From positions 62,001 through 126,000 of the forward strand of contig DASQEH010000052.1 in assembly GCA_035633755.1 (NCBI GenBank): DNA of 64,000 nt. Reading direction: 5' to 3'. Under the pieces are notes generated by a model that worked only from the letters and a program-made list of their open reading frames with translations, was not told where the DNA came from and did not search any database. Positions 43,810 through 52,672 of this stretch are shown in pieces. The stretch comes from DASQEH01 sp035633755. GTDB lineage: Bacteria > Actinomycetota > Actinomycetes > Propionibacteriales > Nocardioidaceae. A program made the translations under genes and the position numbers. Every line of letters starts with the position of its first letter. Positions within the stretch are counted from its first letter, which is position 1.

Positions 43810-45861
43810 GTGAAGCGTTGGTTCCGTGGCCCGTGGTTGTGGGTCGTCCTGTTCGCCATCGTGATCCTCGTCGTGCTCGAGGCGGTGTCGTCGCGGGGTG
43901 GGTACAAGGATGTCGACACCTCGACCATGGTGCAGGAGATCAGGGACGGGAACGTCGAGAAGATCATCTTCGTCGACGGCGACCAAGTCATCCAGGCGGA
44001 GAAGAAGTCGGACGGCGAGAAGATCTCGGCGCAGTGGCTGGGTGACCAGGGCATCGACCTCGTCAACCTGGTCGAGCGCCAGGCGCGGGCCGACACCGAC
44101 CTCAGTTACGACGTGGAGGTCCCCCAGCCCAGCTTGCTGTGGGGGTTCATCTCGACCGTCTTGCCGTTCATCTTGATCGTCGTGATCTTCATCTTCTTGA
44201 TGAACAGCATGCAGGGCGGCGGCGGTCGCGTTATGCAGTTCGCCAAGTCCAAAGCCAAGATGGTCAACAAGGACACCCCCAAGACGTCCTTCTCCGACGT
44301 TGCGGGCGCCGAGGAGGCGATCGAGGAGCTTGCAGAGATCAAGGAGTTCCTCCAGCAGCCCGCCAAGTTCCAGGCCGTCGGCGCGAAGATCCCCAAGGGT
44401 GTTCTGCTTTACGGCCCGCCCGGCACCGGCAAGACTCTGCTCGCCCGCGCCGTGGCCGGCGAGGCCAGTGTCCCCTTCTACTCGATCTCAGGGTCGGACT
44501 TCGTCGAGATGTTCGTCGGCGTCGGTGCTTCACGAGTGCGTGACCTGTTCGAGCAGGCCAAGGAGAACGCGCCGGCGATTGTGTTCATCGACGAGATCGA
44601 TGCCGTAGGCCGACACCGTGGCGCCGGTCTGGGTGGTGGCCACGACGAGCGCGAGCAGACACTCAACCAGCTCCTCGTCGAGATGGACGGGTTCGACGTC
44701 CGCGGTGGGGTCATTCTGATCGCCGCCACCAACCGTCCCGACGTGCTCGACCCCGCGCTGCTGCGCCCGGGCAGGTTCGACCGGATGATCGGGGTGTCGG
44801 CACCCAACATGGAGGGGCGGCACAAGATCCTCCAGGTGCACTCCCGCGGCAAGCCGATCGCGGCCGACGTCGATCTGCTCGCGGTGGCACGCCGCACGCC
44901 GGGATTCACCGGTGCCGATCTGGCCAACGTCCTGAACGAGGCTGCGCTGCTCACCGCCCGCAAGGACAAGAAGCTCATCGACGAGGCTTTCCTCGACGAG
45001 GCGATCGACCGGGTCAGCATGGGACCGCAGCGCCACTCGCACATCATGAGCGAGCAGGAGAAGCTCATGACCGCCTACCACGAGGGCGGCCATGCACTGG
45101 TGGCGGCGGCACTGCCCGGCACCGACCCGGTGACCAAGATCACGATCCTGCCGCGTGGTCGTGCGCTCGGCTTCACCCAGGTGCTGCCTGAGGGCGACAA
45201 GTCCTCGATCTCGCGCAACGAGCTCCTCAACCAGCTCGCCTATGCCCTGGGCGGTCTGGCCGCCGAACAGCTGATCTTCCACGACCCGACGACCGGCAGC
45301 TCGAACGACATCGAGAAGGCCACCAAGGTCGCGCGGGCCATGGTCACCAGCTACGGGATGAGTGACCGGCTGGGCGCCGTCAAGCTCGGCGAGGACAACG
45401 GCGAGCCGTTCCTGGGCCGAGACATCGGCCACTCGCGCAACTACTCCGAAGAGATCGCCGCGATCATCGACGAAGAGGTCAACAAGCTCCTCACCAACGC
45501 CCACCAAGAGGCCTTCGACATCCTGGTTCGCAACCGTGACGTCCTCGACGAGCTGGTCCGCCAGCTGCTCGACAAGGAGACCATCGACCGCAAGGGCCTC
45601 GCGGCGATCTTCGGGTCCGTGCGCATGCAGCCCGAACGGCCAGCCTGGACGGGATCCAACAGCCGCATACCGTCGACCATCCCGCCCGTACAGATTCCTG
45701 CGGGCATGAACGGGCGACCGGAGCCGACGTCGGAGATCACGGTTTCACCGGGCAACGAGACTGCGACCAGCCCACTGCCGGGCGAGACACCTCTTCCGCC
45801 GACTGGTCCTCCGGGCTCGCCCCCGCCAGGCCCGTCCCTCCCGCCGATGACCTCCGAGTGA
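43810..45861 (+). CDS. ftsH: ATP-dependent zinc metalloprotease FtsH
   Basis: 683 residues. Membrane helices lie at about 7-26 and 108-132. The AAA+ domain has Walker A GPPGTGKT (about 200-207), Walker B IVFIDEID, and the second region of homology with ATNRPDVLDPALLRPGRFD. The peptidase site is HEGGH near residue 424, with the third ligand Asp in GSSNDIEKAT. The tail from about 610 is Pro-rich and disordered. It degrades misfolded and regulatory membrane proteins. The folate genes follow 25 bases downstream. Confidence 0.97.
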   Translation: MKRWFRGPWLWVVLFAIVILVVLEAVSSRGGYKDVDTSTMVQEIRDGNVEKIIFVDGDQVIQAEKKSDGEKISAQWLGDQGIDLVNLVERQARADTDLSYDVEVPQPSLLWGFISTVLPFILIVVIFIFLMNSMQGGGGRVMQFAKSKAKMVNKDTPKTSFSDVAGAEEAIEELAEIKEFLQQPAKFQAVGAKIPKGVLLYGPPGTGKTLLARAVAGEASVPFYSISGSDFVEMFVGVGASRVRDLFEQAKENAPAIVFIDEIDAVGRHRGAGLGGGHDEREQTLNQLLVEMDGFDVRGGVILIAATNRPDVLDPALLRPGRFDRMIGVSAPNMEGRHKILQVHSRGKPIAADVDLLAVARRTPGFTGADLANVLNEAALLTARKDKKLIDEAFLDEAIDRVSMGPQRHSHIMSEQEKLMTAYHEGGHALVAAALPGTDPVTKITILPRGRALGFTQVLPEGDKSSISRNELLNQLAYALGGLAAEQLIFHDPTTGSSNDIEKATKVARAMVTSYGMSDRLGAVKLGEDNGEPFLGRDIGHSRNYSEEIAAIIDEEVNKLLTNAHQEAFDILVRNRDVLDELVRQLLDKETIDRKGLAAIFGSVRMQPERPAWTGSNSRIPSTIPPVQIPAGMNGRPEPTSEITVSPGNETATSPLPGETPLPPTGPPGSPPPGPSLPPMTSE

Positions 45862-45886
45862 CGTCATCGGGTAGCCCCGCGACGAC

Positions 45887-46492
45887 GTGGGCCACGAGTC
45901 CTTGACCGAGTCGGGGGACCGGGAAGCTCCGGCGTTCGACCACCCCCGCGCAGAGGCGGCAGTGCGTGAGCTGCTGATCGCCATCGGCGAGGACCCCGAT
46001 CGGGAGGGTTTGCGGGCCACCCCGGCGCGCGTCGCCCGGGCGTACGCGGAGATGTTCGCCGGGATGCGTCTGGATCCGGAGGCCGTGCTTGCGACGACCT
46101 TCGACCTGGGCCACGACGAGCTGGTTCTGGTCAAGGACATCGAAGTCTGGTCGCACTGCGAGCACCACCTGCTCCCGTTCACCGGGGTCGCGTCGGTGGG
46201 CTACATCCCCAATCGGGTCGGGCGCCTCACCGGCCTGTCGAAGCTGGCCCGCCTGGTCGATGTCTTCGCCCGACGTCCGCAGCTGCAGGAACGCCTCACC
46301 ACGCAGGTGGCCGACTCTCTCATGCACGTCCTGGAGCCGCGCGGTGTGATCGTGGTCTTCGAATGCGAGCACCTTTGTATGACGATGCGCGGCGTGCGCA
46401 AGCCCGGAGCACGTACCGTCACGAGCGCTGTTCGGGGCCAGCTTCGGGACCCAGCGACGCGGGCCGAGGCGATGAGCCTCATCCTCGGTTAA
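45887..46492 (+). CDS. folE: GTP cyclohydrolase I
   Basis: 201 residues from GTG 45887. Zinc and catalytic residues are seen in VWSHCEHHLLPFTG (Cys, His) and FECEHLCMTMRGVRKPG (second Cys and His). It converts GTP to dihydroneopterin triphosphate, the first step of folate synthesis. It opens the folE-folP-folB-folK run; folP begins 3 bases after its stop. Confidence 0.97.
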   Translation: MGHESLTESGDREAPAFDHPRAEAAVRELLIAIGEDPDREGLRATPARVARAYAEMFAGMRLDPEAVLATTFDLGHDELVLVKDIEVWSHCEHHLLPFTGVASVGYIPNRVGRLTGLSKLARLVDVFARRPQLQERLTTQVADSLMHVLEPRGVIVVFECEHLCMTMRGVRKPGARTVTSAVRGQLRDPATRAEAMSLILG

Positions 46493-46495
46493 CGC

Positions 46496-47359
46496 GTGCA
46501 CGGCGCTCCGAGGGCGGTAGTCGAAGGTCTGCCTCAGCCCGGCCGCTGTCTCGTGATGGGGATCCTCAACGTCACCCCGGACTCGTTCTCCGACGGCGGC
46601 AGCTGGCCGGACCCGGACACCGCAGTGGGTCATGGCCTTGCTCTGGTCGCTGACGGAGCCGATGTGGTCGACGTCGGGGGTGAGTCCACTCGTCCGGGTG
46701 CGGCACGCCCGGAACCCCAGGAGGAGCTTCGGCGCGTACTCGAGGTGGTGAGGCGGCTTTCCGCGGCCGGAGTCTGCGTCACGGTCGACACCATGCGCTC
46801 CGAAGTGGCGCAGGCAGCGGTCGAAGCCGGTGCCGCCGGCGTGAACGACGTCTCCGGCGGCCTGGCGGACCCCTCGATGCTGGAAACCGTCGCCGACCTC
46901 GGCGTGGCCTTCATCTGTATGCACTGGCGAGGGCACTCCACGTCGATGCAGGATCTCGCCGACTATGACGACGTTGTCAGCGAGGTGAGAGCAGAGCTCG
47001 AGGCGCGCGTCGACGCGGCGCTGCGAGCCGGGATCGCTGCCGAACGCCTCGCCCTCGACCCGGGTCTCGGGTTCGCGAAGACGGCAGACCACAACTGGGA
47101 GCTGCTGGGCGCCCTGGAGAACCTGTTCGGACTGGGTCTTCCGGTTCTGGTAGGAGCCTCACGCAAGGCGTTCCTGGGCTTGTTGCTGGCTGACGACGAC
47201 GGTACTCCGCGTGCGTCCTCCGAGCGCGACGACGCCACGGCGGCCATCACCGCGCTGGTCGCCGCCCAGGGGGCGTGGGGGACACGTGTCCACGACGCCG
47301 CCCGCTCGCGCGACGCCGTCGCGGTGGCGACACGGCTGTCGACAGGAGTCGGGCGATGA
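46496..47359 (+). CDS. folP: Dihydropteroate synthase
   Basis: 287 residues from GTG 46496. Signature motifs are MGILNVTPDSFSDGG (about 19-33) and DVGGESTRPGA (about 60-70); the C-terminal Lys/Arg in GASRKAFLG contacts the pterin. It joins p-aminobenzoate to the pterin. It overlaps the following SnoaL-like gene by 4 bases (ATGA). Confidence 0.97.
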   Translation: MHGAPRAVVEGLPQPGRCLVMGILNVTPDSFSDGGSWPDPDTAVGHGLALVADGADVVDVGGESTRPGAARPEPQEELRRVLEVVRRLSAAGVCVTVDTMRSEVAQAAVEAGAAGVNDVSGGLADPSMLETVADLGVAFICMHWRGHSTSMQDLADYDDVVSEVRAELEARVDAALRAGIAAERLALDPGLGFAKTADHNWELLGALENLFGLGLPVLVGASRKAFLGLLLADDDGTPRASSERDDATAAITALVAAQGAWGTRVHDAARSRDAVAVATRLSTGVGR

Positions 47360-47802
47360 CGAGTGACCTGGACGAGGTCCTGGTCGCTCACGCCGCCTTC
47401 TACGCAGCGTTCGAGTCAGCGGACTTCGACGCCATGCAGGCGTTGTGGGCCGACGACGAAGGCGTCGTATGCGTACATCCGGCAGCGGCGCCCATCCGGG
47501 GGCACGGCTTGGTCATGCGCTCGTGGATGGCGTTGATGGCGAATGCGCCCTACATCCAGTTCTTCCTCACCGATGTGGAGGCCGTGGTGGTCGACGACCT
47601 CGCGTCGGTGACCTGTACCGAGAATGTGTTGTCGGCCACTCCGGACACACCTGTGGGCGTTTTTGCCGGCGCCAGCGCCGCCGCGACCAACGTCTTCAGG
47701 CGTACGCCGTCGGGTTGGCGGTTGTGGATCCATCACGCATCACCGGTACTGTCGGACCCGCAATTGGACCCGGCCGAGCCCGGCGAGGGAGGTGCGTCGT
47801 GA
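47356..47802 (+). CDS. SnoaL/NTF2-like small protein in the folate operon
   Basis: 148 residues from ATG 47356. It has the cone-shaped NTF2-like fold: AHAAFYAAFESADFDAMQALW, then VCVHPAAAPIRG and a C-terminal GWRLWIHHASPV. It is coupled on both sides: ATGA with folP and GTGA with folB. The same arrangement occurs in related actinobacterial folate operons. The biochemical role is unknown; a pterin-pathway helper or phosphatase-like function has been guessed for such neighbours but nothing in the sequence shows it. Confidence 0.87.
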   Translation: MTSDLDEVLVAHAAFYAAFESADFDAMQALWADDEGVVCVHPAAAPIRGHGLVMRSWMALMANAPYIQFFLTDVEAVVVDDLASVTCTENVLSATPDTPVGVFAGASAAATNVFRRTPSGWRLWIHHASPVLSDPQLDPAEPGEGGAS

Positions 47803-48185
47803 CGCACGCTGAGGATCGGCCGACCGATCGACTGAAGCTGCGAGGCCTGCGCGCTGTCGGGCACCACGGGGTGCTGGAGGCTGAGCGCCGAGACGGCCAG
47901 GAGTTCGTCGTGGACGTCGAGCTCGCCCTCGATACCCGCCCCGCGGCCGGAGCGGACGACCTTGCTGCGACGGTCCACTACGGAGATCTCGCGGAGCGCC
48001 TGCACCGCGCCATCGAGACGGACCCGGTCGACCTGATCGAGACGCTCGCGCAACGCCTTGCCGATGTTTGCCTGGAAGAGTCACCGGTGCTCTCGGTTGA
48101 CGTTACTGTCCACAAGCCACATGCGCCCATTCGGGTGGCGTTCGACGACGTCAGCCTCACTATCCACCGGAGCCGCGATGACTGA
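47799..48185 (+). CDS. folB: Dihydroneopterin aldolase
   Basis: 128 residues from GTG 47799 in a GTGA overlap. The fold elements LRGLRAVGHHGVLEAERRDGQEFVVDVEL (N-terminal half, read in parts) and HYGDLAERL, plus the catalytic Lys in VTVHKPHAPI near residue 108, are present. It makes 6-hydroxymethyl-dihydropterin. The start fixed by overlap excludes the longer upstream frame that runs antisense-like through the SnoaL gene. FolK follows with an 8-base overlap. Confidence 0.95.
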   Translation: MTHAEDRPTDRLKLRGLRAVGHHGVLEAERRDGQEFVVDVELALDTRPAAGADDLAATVHYGDLAERLHRAIETDPVDLIETLAQRLADVCLEESPVLSVDVTVHKPHAPIRVAFDDVSLTIHRSRDD

Positions 48186-48738
48186 GACCCCGAACCCGAA
48201 CATCGACCCCGACACGCTGACCGGGGACATGCGACCGATTCGCCCCGCCGTGCTGTCCCTCGGAAGCAATGCCGGCGACCGCCCCGCCATCCTTCAGGGC
48301 GCCATCGAAGCGCTGGCCGACACCCCGGAGGTACGCATCGTCGCGGTCTCCTCGGTGTACGAGACCACTCCCGTCGACGCCCCGGACGGCTCGCCGGACT
48401 TCTTCAACATCATCTTGTTGGTTGACACCACCTTGTCGGTGGCGATGCTGCTCGACAGGGCTCAGGCGGTCGAGTCCGCGTTCGGCCGCGAGCGCAGGGA
48501 GCTGAACGGTCCGCGCACGCTCGACGTCGACCTCATCGTGGTGGGGGATCGACTGTCCGACAGTGAGGACCTCGTCCTGCCGCACCCCCGGGCCCACGAG
48601 CGGGCGTTCGTGTTGGTGCCGTGGTACGAGATCGACCAACGCGCGCAGATCCCGGGTAGGGGCAAGATCGCCGACCTGTTGACCGACATCGACACGTCTG
48701 CGGTGGTACGCCGCGACGATCTGGAACTGGAAGTCTGA
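48178..48738 (+). CDS. folK: Hydroxymethyl-dihydropterin pyrophosphokinase
   Basis: 186 residues from ATG 48178, overlapping folB by 8 bases. The family landmarks are LSLGSNAGDR (about 26-35), SSVYETTPV (about 58-66), FGRERRELNGPRTLDVDLI (about 101-119) and LPHPRAHERAFVLVP (about 133-147). It pyrophosphorylates the pterin for FolP. An N-terminal extension of about 20 residues is unusual but harmless. Confidence 0.96.
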   Translation: MTETPNPNIDPDTLTGDMRPIRPAVLSLGSNAGDRPAILQGAIEALADTPEVRIVAVSSVYETTPVDAPDGSPDFFNIILLVDTTLSVAMLLDRAQAVESAFGRERRELNGPRTLDVDLIVVGDRLSDSEDLVLPHPRAHERAFVLVPWYEIDQRAQIPGRGKIADLLTDIDTSAVVRRDDLELEV

Positions 48739-48745
48739 CAGCCCG

Positions 48746-49225
48746 TTGGCCGAACAGATCGACCCCAACCGGGTCACCATCGGCCCCACGAGGTTCCGGT
48801 ACTTGGCCGCTGCCTGTGCTCTGGGTGCCTTGGTCGGCTACACGATGGTGCCGTTCACGCAGTGGCTCAACGGCACCGCTCCGACCATCACCCCCACCTC
48901 GATCGGCGTCCTCGCCGTCATCGCCGTTGTCCTGGCGCTGCTGGCGTACTCGACCTATCGCACAGTCCACCGTGACCGGCAGCCCATGGAGCCGCACCGC
49001 GCCGTCAACCTGCTTCTCCTGGCCAAGGCGAGCGCGTTGATGGGGGCCTTCGTCACCGGTGGCTACCTCGGCTTCGGCTCGCAGTTCCTTGACTCCATGG
49101 ACATCGTGCTGCCCCGGGAGCGAGTATTTCGTTCCGCGGCCGCCGCGGCAGGCGCCATCGCAATCGTGATCTGCGCCCTGCTGCTGGAGCGCGCCTGCCG
49201 GATCCCACGCGACCCCGAGGAATAG
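48746..49225 (+). CDS. DUF3180 membrane protein
   Basis: 159 residues from TTG 48746, 7 bases after folK. Four membrane helices are seen at about 18-38, 52-72, 88-110 and 128-148. The family is confined to actinobacteria and is usually found right after folK. The function is unknown; co-location hints at a link to folate or to the next coiled-coil protein, but this may be only conserved order. Confidence 0.9.
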   Translation: MAEQIDPNRVTIGPTRFRYLAAACALGALVGYTMVPFTQWLNGTAPTITPTSIGVLAVIAVVLALLAYSTYRTVHRDRQPMEPHRAVNLLLLAKASALMGAFVTGGYLGFGSQFLDSMDIVLPRERVFRSAAAAAGAIAIVICALLLERACRIPRDPEE

Positions 49226-49234
49226 CATCGGGGC

Positions 49235-49900
49235 ATGTCACGCGGGCGCCGGGTCCAGCGCAATGTGAGAGCCGTCGTGGCAGCGGTGCTGCTGGTCGTC
49301 TCCGCGGTGGCTGTGTTCGCCGCGGTTGCGTCGTCCACCGCCGTCGGCGCTGCCGCGATCGTCTCGGTGGTCGCAGGCGGTGCCGCAGCGCTCGTCTTGC
49401 ATCGCGAGGTGACACAGACACGCCGCGCGGCGGCTCGGACCCGAGCACGGCAGGCGCGGTCCTTCAGCACTGTAGTGACGCGGGCGTCGGCGGATCACGC
49501 CCGGCTCGTTGCCGCGACCGCGACCCGGCTAGGCGAGCGTGAGCGGACCATTCGCAGGCTCCAACGCGCTGTGGGCCTCGCCGTGAAACGAGCCGACATC
49601 GCGGAGCAGCACGCCGCTGCGGCCGAGCAGCGAGCTGTCGCCGCGGAAGAAAGGGCGACTGCTGCCCAGGCGCAGCTCAACGCTGAGGCGGAGCGGGCCC
49701 GCGCCAGCCAAGCCCGGCTGTCGGAGCTGCTCGACGCCGTGCTGAGCGACCGTACCTCGACGCCCGCGGTCGACGACACCGCGGACGCCGATGGTGACGG
49801 CGCCGATGTCGACGACGCCCTCCCCGCCGTGATCGATCTGCTGGCCTGGGAGGAGCGCAACAGCTCCACCCGCCCGTCGTCGCCACGTCGGCACGCCTAG
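49235..49900 (+). CDS. Membrane-anchored coiled-coil protein
   Basis: 221 residues. Two adjacent membrane helices lie at about 10-32 and 36-54, followed by an Ala/Arg/Glu-rich coiled coil from about 60 to 170 (RADIAEQHAAAAEQRAVAAEERA and similar heptads) and a short acidic tail (ADADGDGADVDD). The long helix presumably projects into the cytoplasm. It starts 9 bases after the DUF3180 gene, and the same pair recurs in relatives. No enzyme motif is visible; a scaffold role is a guess. Confidence 0.75.
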   Translation: MSRGRRVQRNVRAVVAAVLLVVSAVAVFAAVASSTAVGAAAIVSVVAGGAAALVLHREVTQTRRAAARTRARQARSFSTVVTRASADHARLVAATATRLGERERTIRRLQRAVGLAVKRADIAEQHAAAAEQRAVAAEERATAAQAQLNAEAERARASQARLSELLDAVLSDRTSTPAVDDTADADGDGADVDDALPAVIDLLAWEERNSSTRPSSPRRHA

Positions 49901-49910
49901 GGTCGCCGGC

Positions 49911-51092
49911 TCAGTGCACCGGGCCGCTCGATGAGACGCTGACCTGGCTCTCGGAGACTCCGGAAGCCTCGGCGCCAACCGAGCGCCGAAGGGCCTCGTG
50001 CAGGGTGTTCGGTGTCAGTACGCCCAGGAACCGGGCACCATCGAGGACGGCCACCCACCCGGCGTCCCACTGAAGCATCGTGGACAGGGCATCCTTGAGC
50101 GAGGCGTCGGTCGGGACCCAGGCATCCATGCGTTCGGCGCGGTCGCCGACCGTGCCTGGCCCTTGGGCTGCCTCGGCGCTGATCCATCCCCGTAGCGCAT
50201 CGTCGGCCCCCACGACAACGGCCCACCGAGCACCTTGCGCCTCCAGCGTGAGGTGCGCCTGGGCGAGGGTGTCGTCGCCGTGCACCACGGGTGGGCGCTC
50301 GAGGTCCGAGGGCTCGATGGCGGTGACCGCGAGACGGCGAAGGCCACGATCGGCTCCCACGAACTCTGCGACGAACGCGTCCGCCGGCGATCCCAGGACG
50401 CGTGCGGGTGTGTCGTACTGCGCCAGGCGGCCACCCGGCTCGAAGACCGCGACACGGTCGCCGAGCCGAACGGCCTCCTCGATGTCATGGGTGACGAGGA
50501 CGACGGTCTTCGCCAGCGTTGACTGGATCTGCAGGAACTGATCCTGCAACCGACCACGGACGACAGGGTCGACCGCTCCGAACGGCTCGTCCATCAGCAA
50601 GACGTCAGGGTCGGCCGCCAGCGCCCTGGCGACGCCGACCCGCTGGCGCTGGCCGCCGGAGAGCTGGTGTGGGTACCGGTCGGCGAAGCTGGTGGGATCG
50701 AGGTCCATCGTCGCCAACAGCTCGTCCACGCGGTCGTTGACGCGCTTCTTGTCCCAGCCGAGCAGCCGGGGGATCGTCGCCACGTTGGCCCGGATGGTCT
50801 GATGGGGGAACAGACCGATCTGCTGGATCACGTATCCCATCCGGCGCCGAAGCTGGACGGCGTCCATATCGGTGACGTCCTCGCCGTCGACCTCGATGCG
50901 ACCGGTGGTCGGCTCGATCAGACGATTGATCATCTTGAGGGTCGTCGACTTCCCGCACCCGGACGGACCGACCAGCGTCACCAGGCTCTGCCGGGGGATG
51001 TCGAGGTCGAGCTCCTGCACCGCGACGGTGCCCCCCTCGTAGGTCTTGCCTACCCTCTTCAGGCGGATCATCAGGTCTGAGTTACCGTCCAT
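49911..51092 (-). CDS. opuCA: Glycine betaine/osmoprotectant ABC ATPase with CBS domains
   Basis: 393 residues from ATG 51092 (AAGG upstream); ATG 51071, giving MIRLKRVGKTYEGG, is an equally fair start. Walker A GPSGCGKSTT, signature LSGGQRQRVGVARA, Walker B DVLLMDEPFGAVD and His in VLVTHDIEEA are intact. The C-terminal 130 residues contain two CBS-like repeats that sense ionic strength in OpuA/OpuC ATPases. It powers the importer encoded divergently at 51091-53647. Confidence 0.92.
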   Translation of the reverse strand: MDGNSDLMIRLKRVGKTYEGGTVAVQELDLDIPRQSLVTLVGPSGCGKSTTLKMINRLIEPTTGRIEVDGEDVTDMDAVQLRRRMGYVIQQIGLFPHQTIRANVATIPRLLGWDKKRVNDRVDELLATMDLDPTSFADRYPHQLSGGQRQRVGVARALAADPDVLLMDEPFGAVDPVVRGRLQDQFLQIQSTLAKTVVLVTHDIEEAVRLGDRVAVFEPGGRLAQYDTPARVLGSPADAFVAEFVGADRGLRRLAVTAIEPSDLERPPVVHGDDTLAQAHLTLEAQGARWAVVVGADDALRGWISAEAAQGPGTVGDRAERMDAWVPTDASLKDALSTMLQWDAGWVAVLDGARFLGVLTPNTLHEALRRSVGAEASGVSESQVSVSSSGPVH

Positions 51093-51828
51093 GACTGTGA
51101 CCTTACTGCCGGGGAGGGACACCACAGATGCGGCGTTGGAGTCCGCCCCATCGGTCCCCCAGTGCTACATCGAGAACACGTGGTGGTGCCCGTACTACTG
51201 GAGTGACCGCCGGCCCGAGCTGGTCGAAGCACTCATCCAGCACCTCGAGCTCACGGTGGCCTCGGTGGCAGTCGGGTTGGCCTTCGCGTTCCCGCTCGCC
51301 CTGCTCGCCCGCCGCTACGGGAGGCTGGAGTCGACGGTTCTCGCCGTCACCACGATGATCTACACGATTCCGTCCCTGGCGTTGTTCTCGCTCTTCGCGC
51401 CATACACCGGGTTGACTGCACGGACGGTCATCATCGGTCTGGCCCTGTACTCACTGACGATCCTGGTGCGCAACATCCTTGCCGGCCTGCAGGCGGTCCC
51501 GGGTGATGTTCGCGAGGCGGCTATCGGCTCGGGCTACGGTGCCGGCCGGATGCTGCTCCAGATCGAGCTGCCGCTCGCGATGCCGGTGATCATGGCCGGT
51601 CTTCGGGTGGCCACCGTCTCCACTGTCGCCTTGGTGACCGTGGGATCCATCGTCGGTCCGTACGGCGGGCTGGGCAATCTGCTCCTGGACGCGGTGAGCA
51701 GCCAGTTCAGGGCGCAGATCCTGGCGGCCAGCGTGCTCTGCGTCGCCCTCGCCGTTGCGCTGGACTTGCTTCTCGTGGTCGCGCAGCGGCTCGCGACTCC
51801 CTGGACCCGAGTCGGCGGGAAGGGCTGA
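51091..51828 (+). CDS. opuCB: Osmoprotectant ABC permease (first)
   Basis: About 245 residues. Five membrane helices are visible, the first at about 48-68 (LELTVASVAVGLAFAFPLAL), with the EAA loop VREAAIGSGYGAGRMLLQIELP. The N-terminus YIENTWWCPYYWSDRRPEL matches the pattern of actinobacterial OpuC permeases. The start is uncertain: ATG 51091 shares the CATG with the divergent ATPase start, so a later start such as TTG near 51135 may be used. It pairs with the second permease as a channel. Confidence 0.85.
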   Translation: MTVTLLPGRDTTDAALESAPSVPQCYIENTWWCPYYWSDRRPELVEALIQHLELTVASVAVGLAFAFPLALLARRYGRLESTVLAVTTMIYTIPSLALFSLFAPYTGLTARTVIIGLALYSLTILVRNILAGLQAVPGDVREAAIGSGYGAGRMLLQIELPLAMPVIMAGLRVATVSTVALVTVGSIVGPYGGLGNLLLDAVSSQFRAQILAASVLCVALAVALDLLLVVAQRLATPWTRVGGKG

Positions 51829-51832
51829 GGCC

Positions 51833-52519
51833 GTGATCTCGGACGCCTGGGCGTACCTGCTCGACGGTGACAGCTGGTCCGGCACCGAAGGGATCGCGAC
51901 CTTCGGACTGCAACAGATCCTGCTGACCTTGACCGCCCTGGTCATCGCCATGGTGGTCGGCCTGCCGATCGCCCTCTGGGCCGGGCACACCGGTCGGGGC
52001 GGCTTCTTGGCCATCAACGTCTCCAACATCGGGCGGGCGATCCCCGTGTTCGCCGTGCTGCTGGTGCTCGCCCTCGGACCGGTGGGCTCAGCGGAGTTCG
52101 GGCCGTATGGCCGGGCCGGGCTGGCGACGCTCATCGCGCTGGTGCTGTTCGCGCTGCCACCCATCATCACCAACGCCTACGTCGGTATGCGCGAGGTCGA
52201 CAAGGACATCGTCGAGGCTTCGCGCGGGATGGGAATGCGTGACTGGGACGTGTTCCGCGGTATCGAGCTGCCTCTGGCCGCGTCGGTCATCTTCACCGGG
52301 GTCCGGCTGGCGCTCGTCCAGGTGTGGGCGACCGCGACGATCGCGGCCCTGGTGGCAGGCCCGGGTCTGGGCAGGATCATCACCTCGGGATACGCCAACC
52401 AACGCGGCTACCAGGTGTTCGCCGGGGCCTTGCTGGTCGCACTGGGAGCCCTGCTGCTCGAAGGCTTGGCCGTGCTGGGCGAACGCCGATTCGACCCGAT
52501 GAGGGTGGCTCGACGCTGA
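51833..52519 (+). CDS. opuCD: Osmoprotectant ABC permease (second)
   Basis: 228 residues from GTG 51833, 4 bases after the first permease stop. Hydrophobic helices lie at about 22-50 and 58-80 and in the C-terminal half, and the EAA loop is DIVEASRGMGMRDWDVFRGIELP. No substrate domain is fused, so the separate lipoprotein at 52673 supplies ligand. It is an inner-membrane protein. Confidence 0.92.
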   Translation: MISDAWAYLLDGDSWSGTEGIATFGLQQILLTLTALVIAMVVGLPIALWAGHTGRGGFLAINVSNIGRAIPVFAVLLVLALGPVGSAEFGPYGRAGLATLIALVLFALPPIITNAYVGMREVDKDIVEASRGMGMRDWDVFRGIELPLAASVIFTGVRLALVQVWATATIAALVAGPGLGRIITSGYANQRGYQVFAGALLVALGALLLEGLAVLGERRFDPMRVARR

Positions 52520-52672
52520 CCTGGCCGGTCCGCTGCGTAATTTCGAACGCACAACGATCGGTGCGGCGGGTTGTCGCGGAACGCGTAACGGACTTGACTG
52601 TTCGTCGGGGTGCCCTGAGGTGCCCATCGGACACGCGCGGAGCTCCGCGGGACACAGAAGGTGGTTCTCCTC

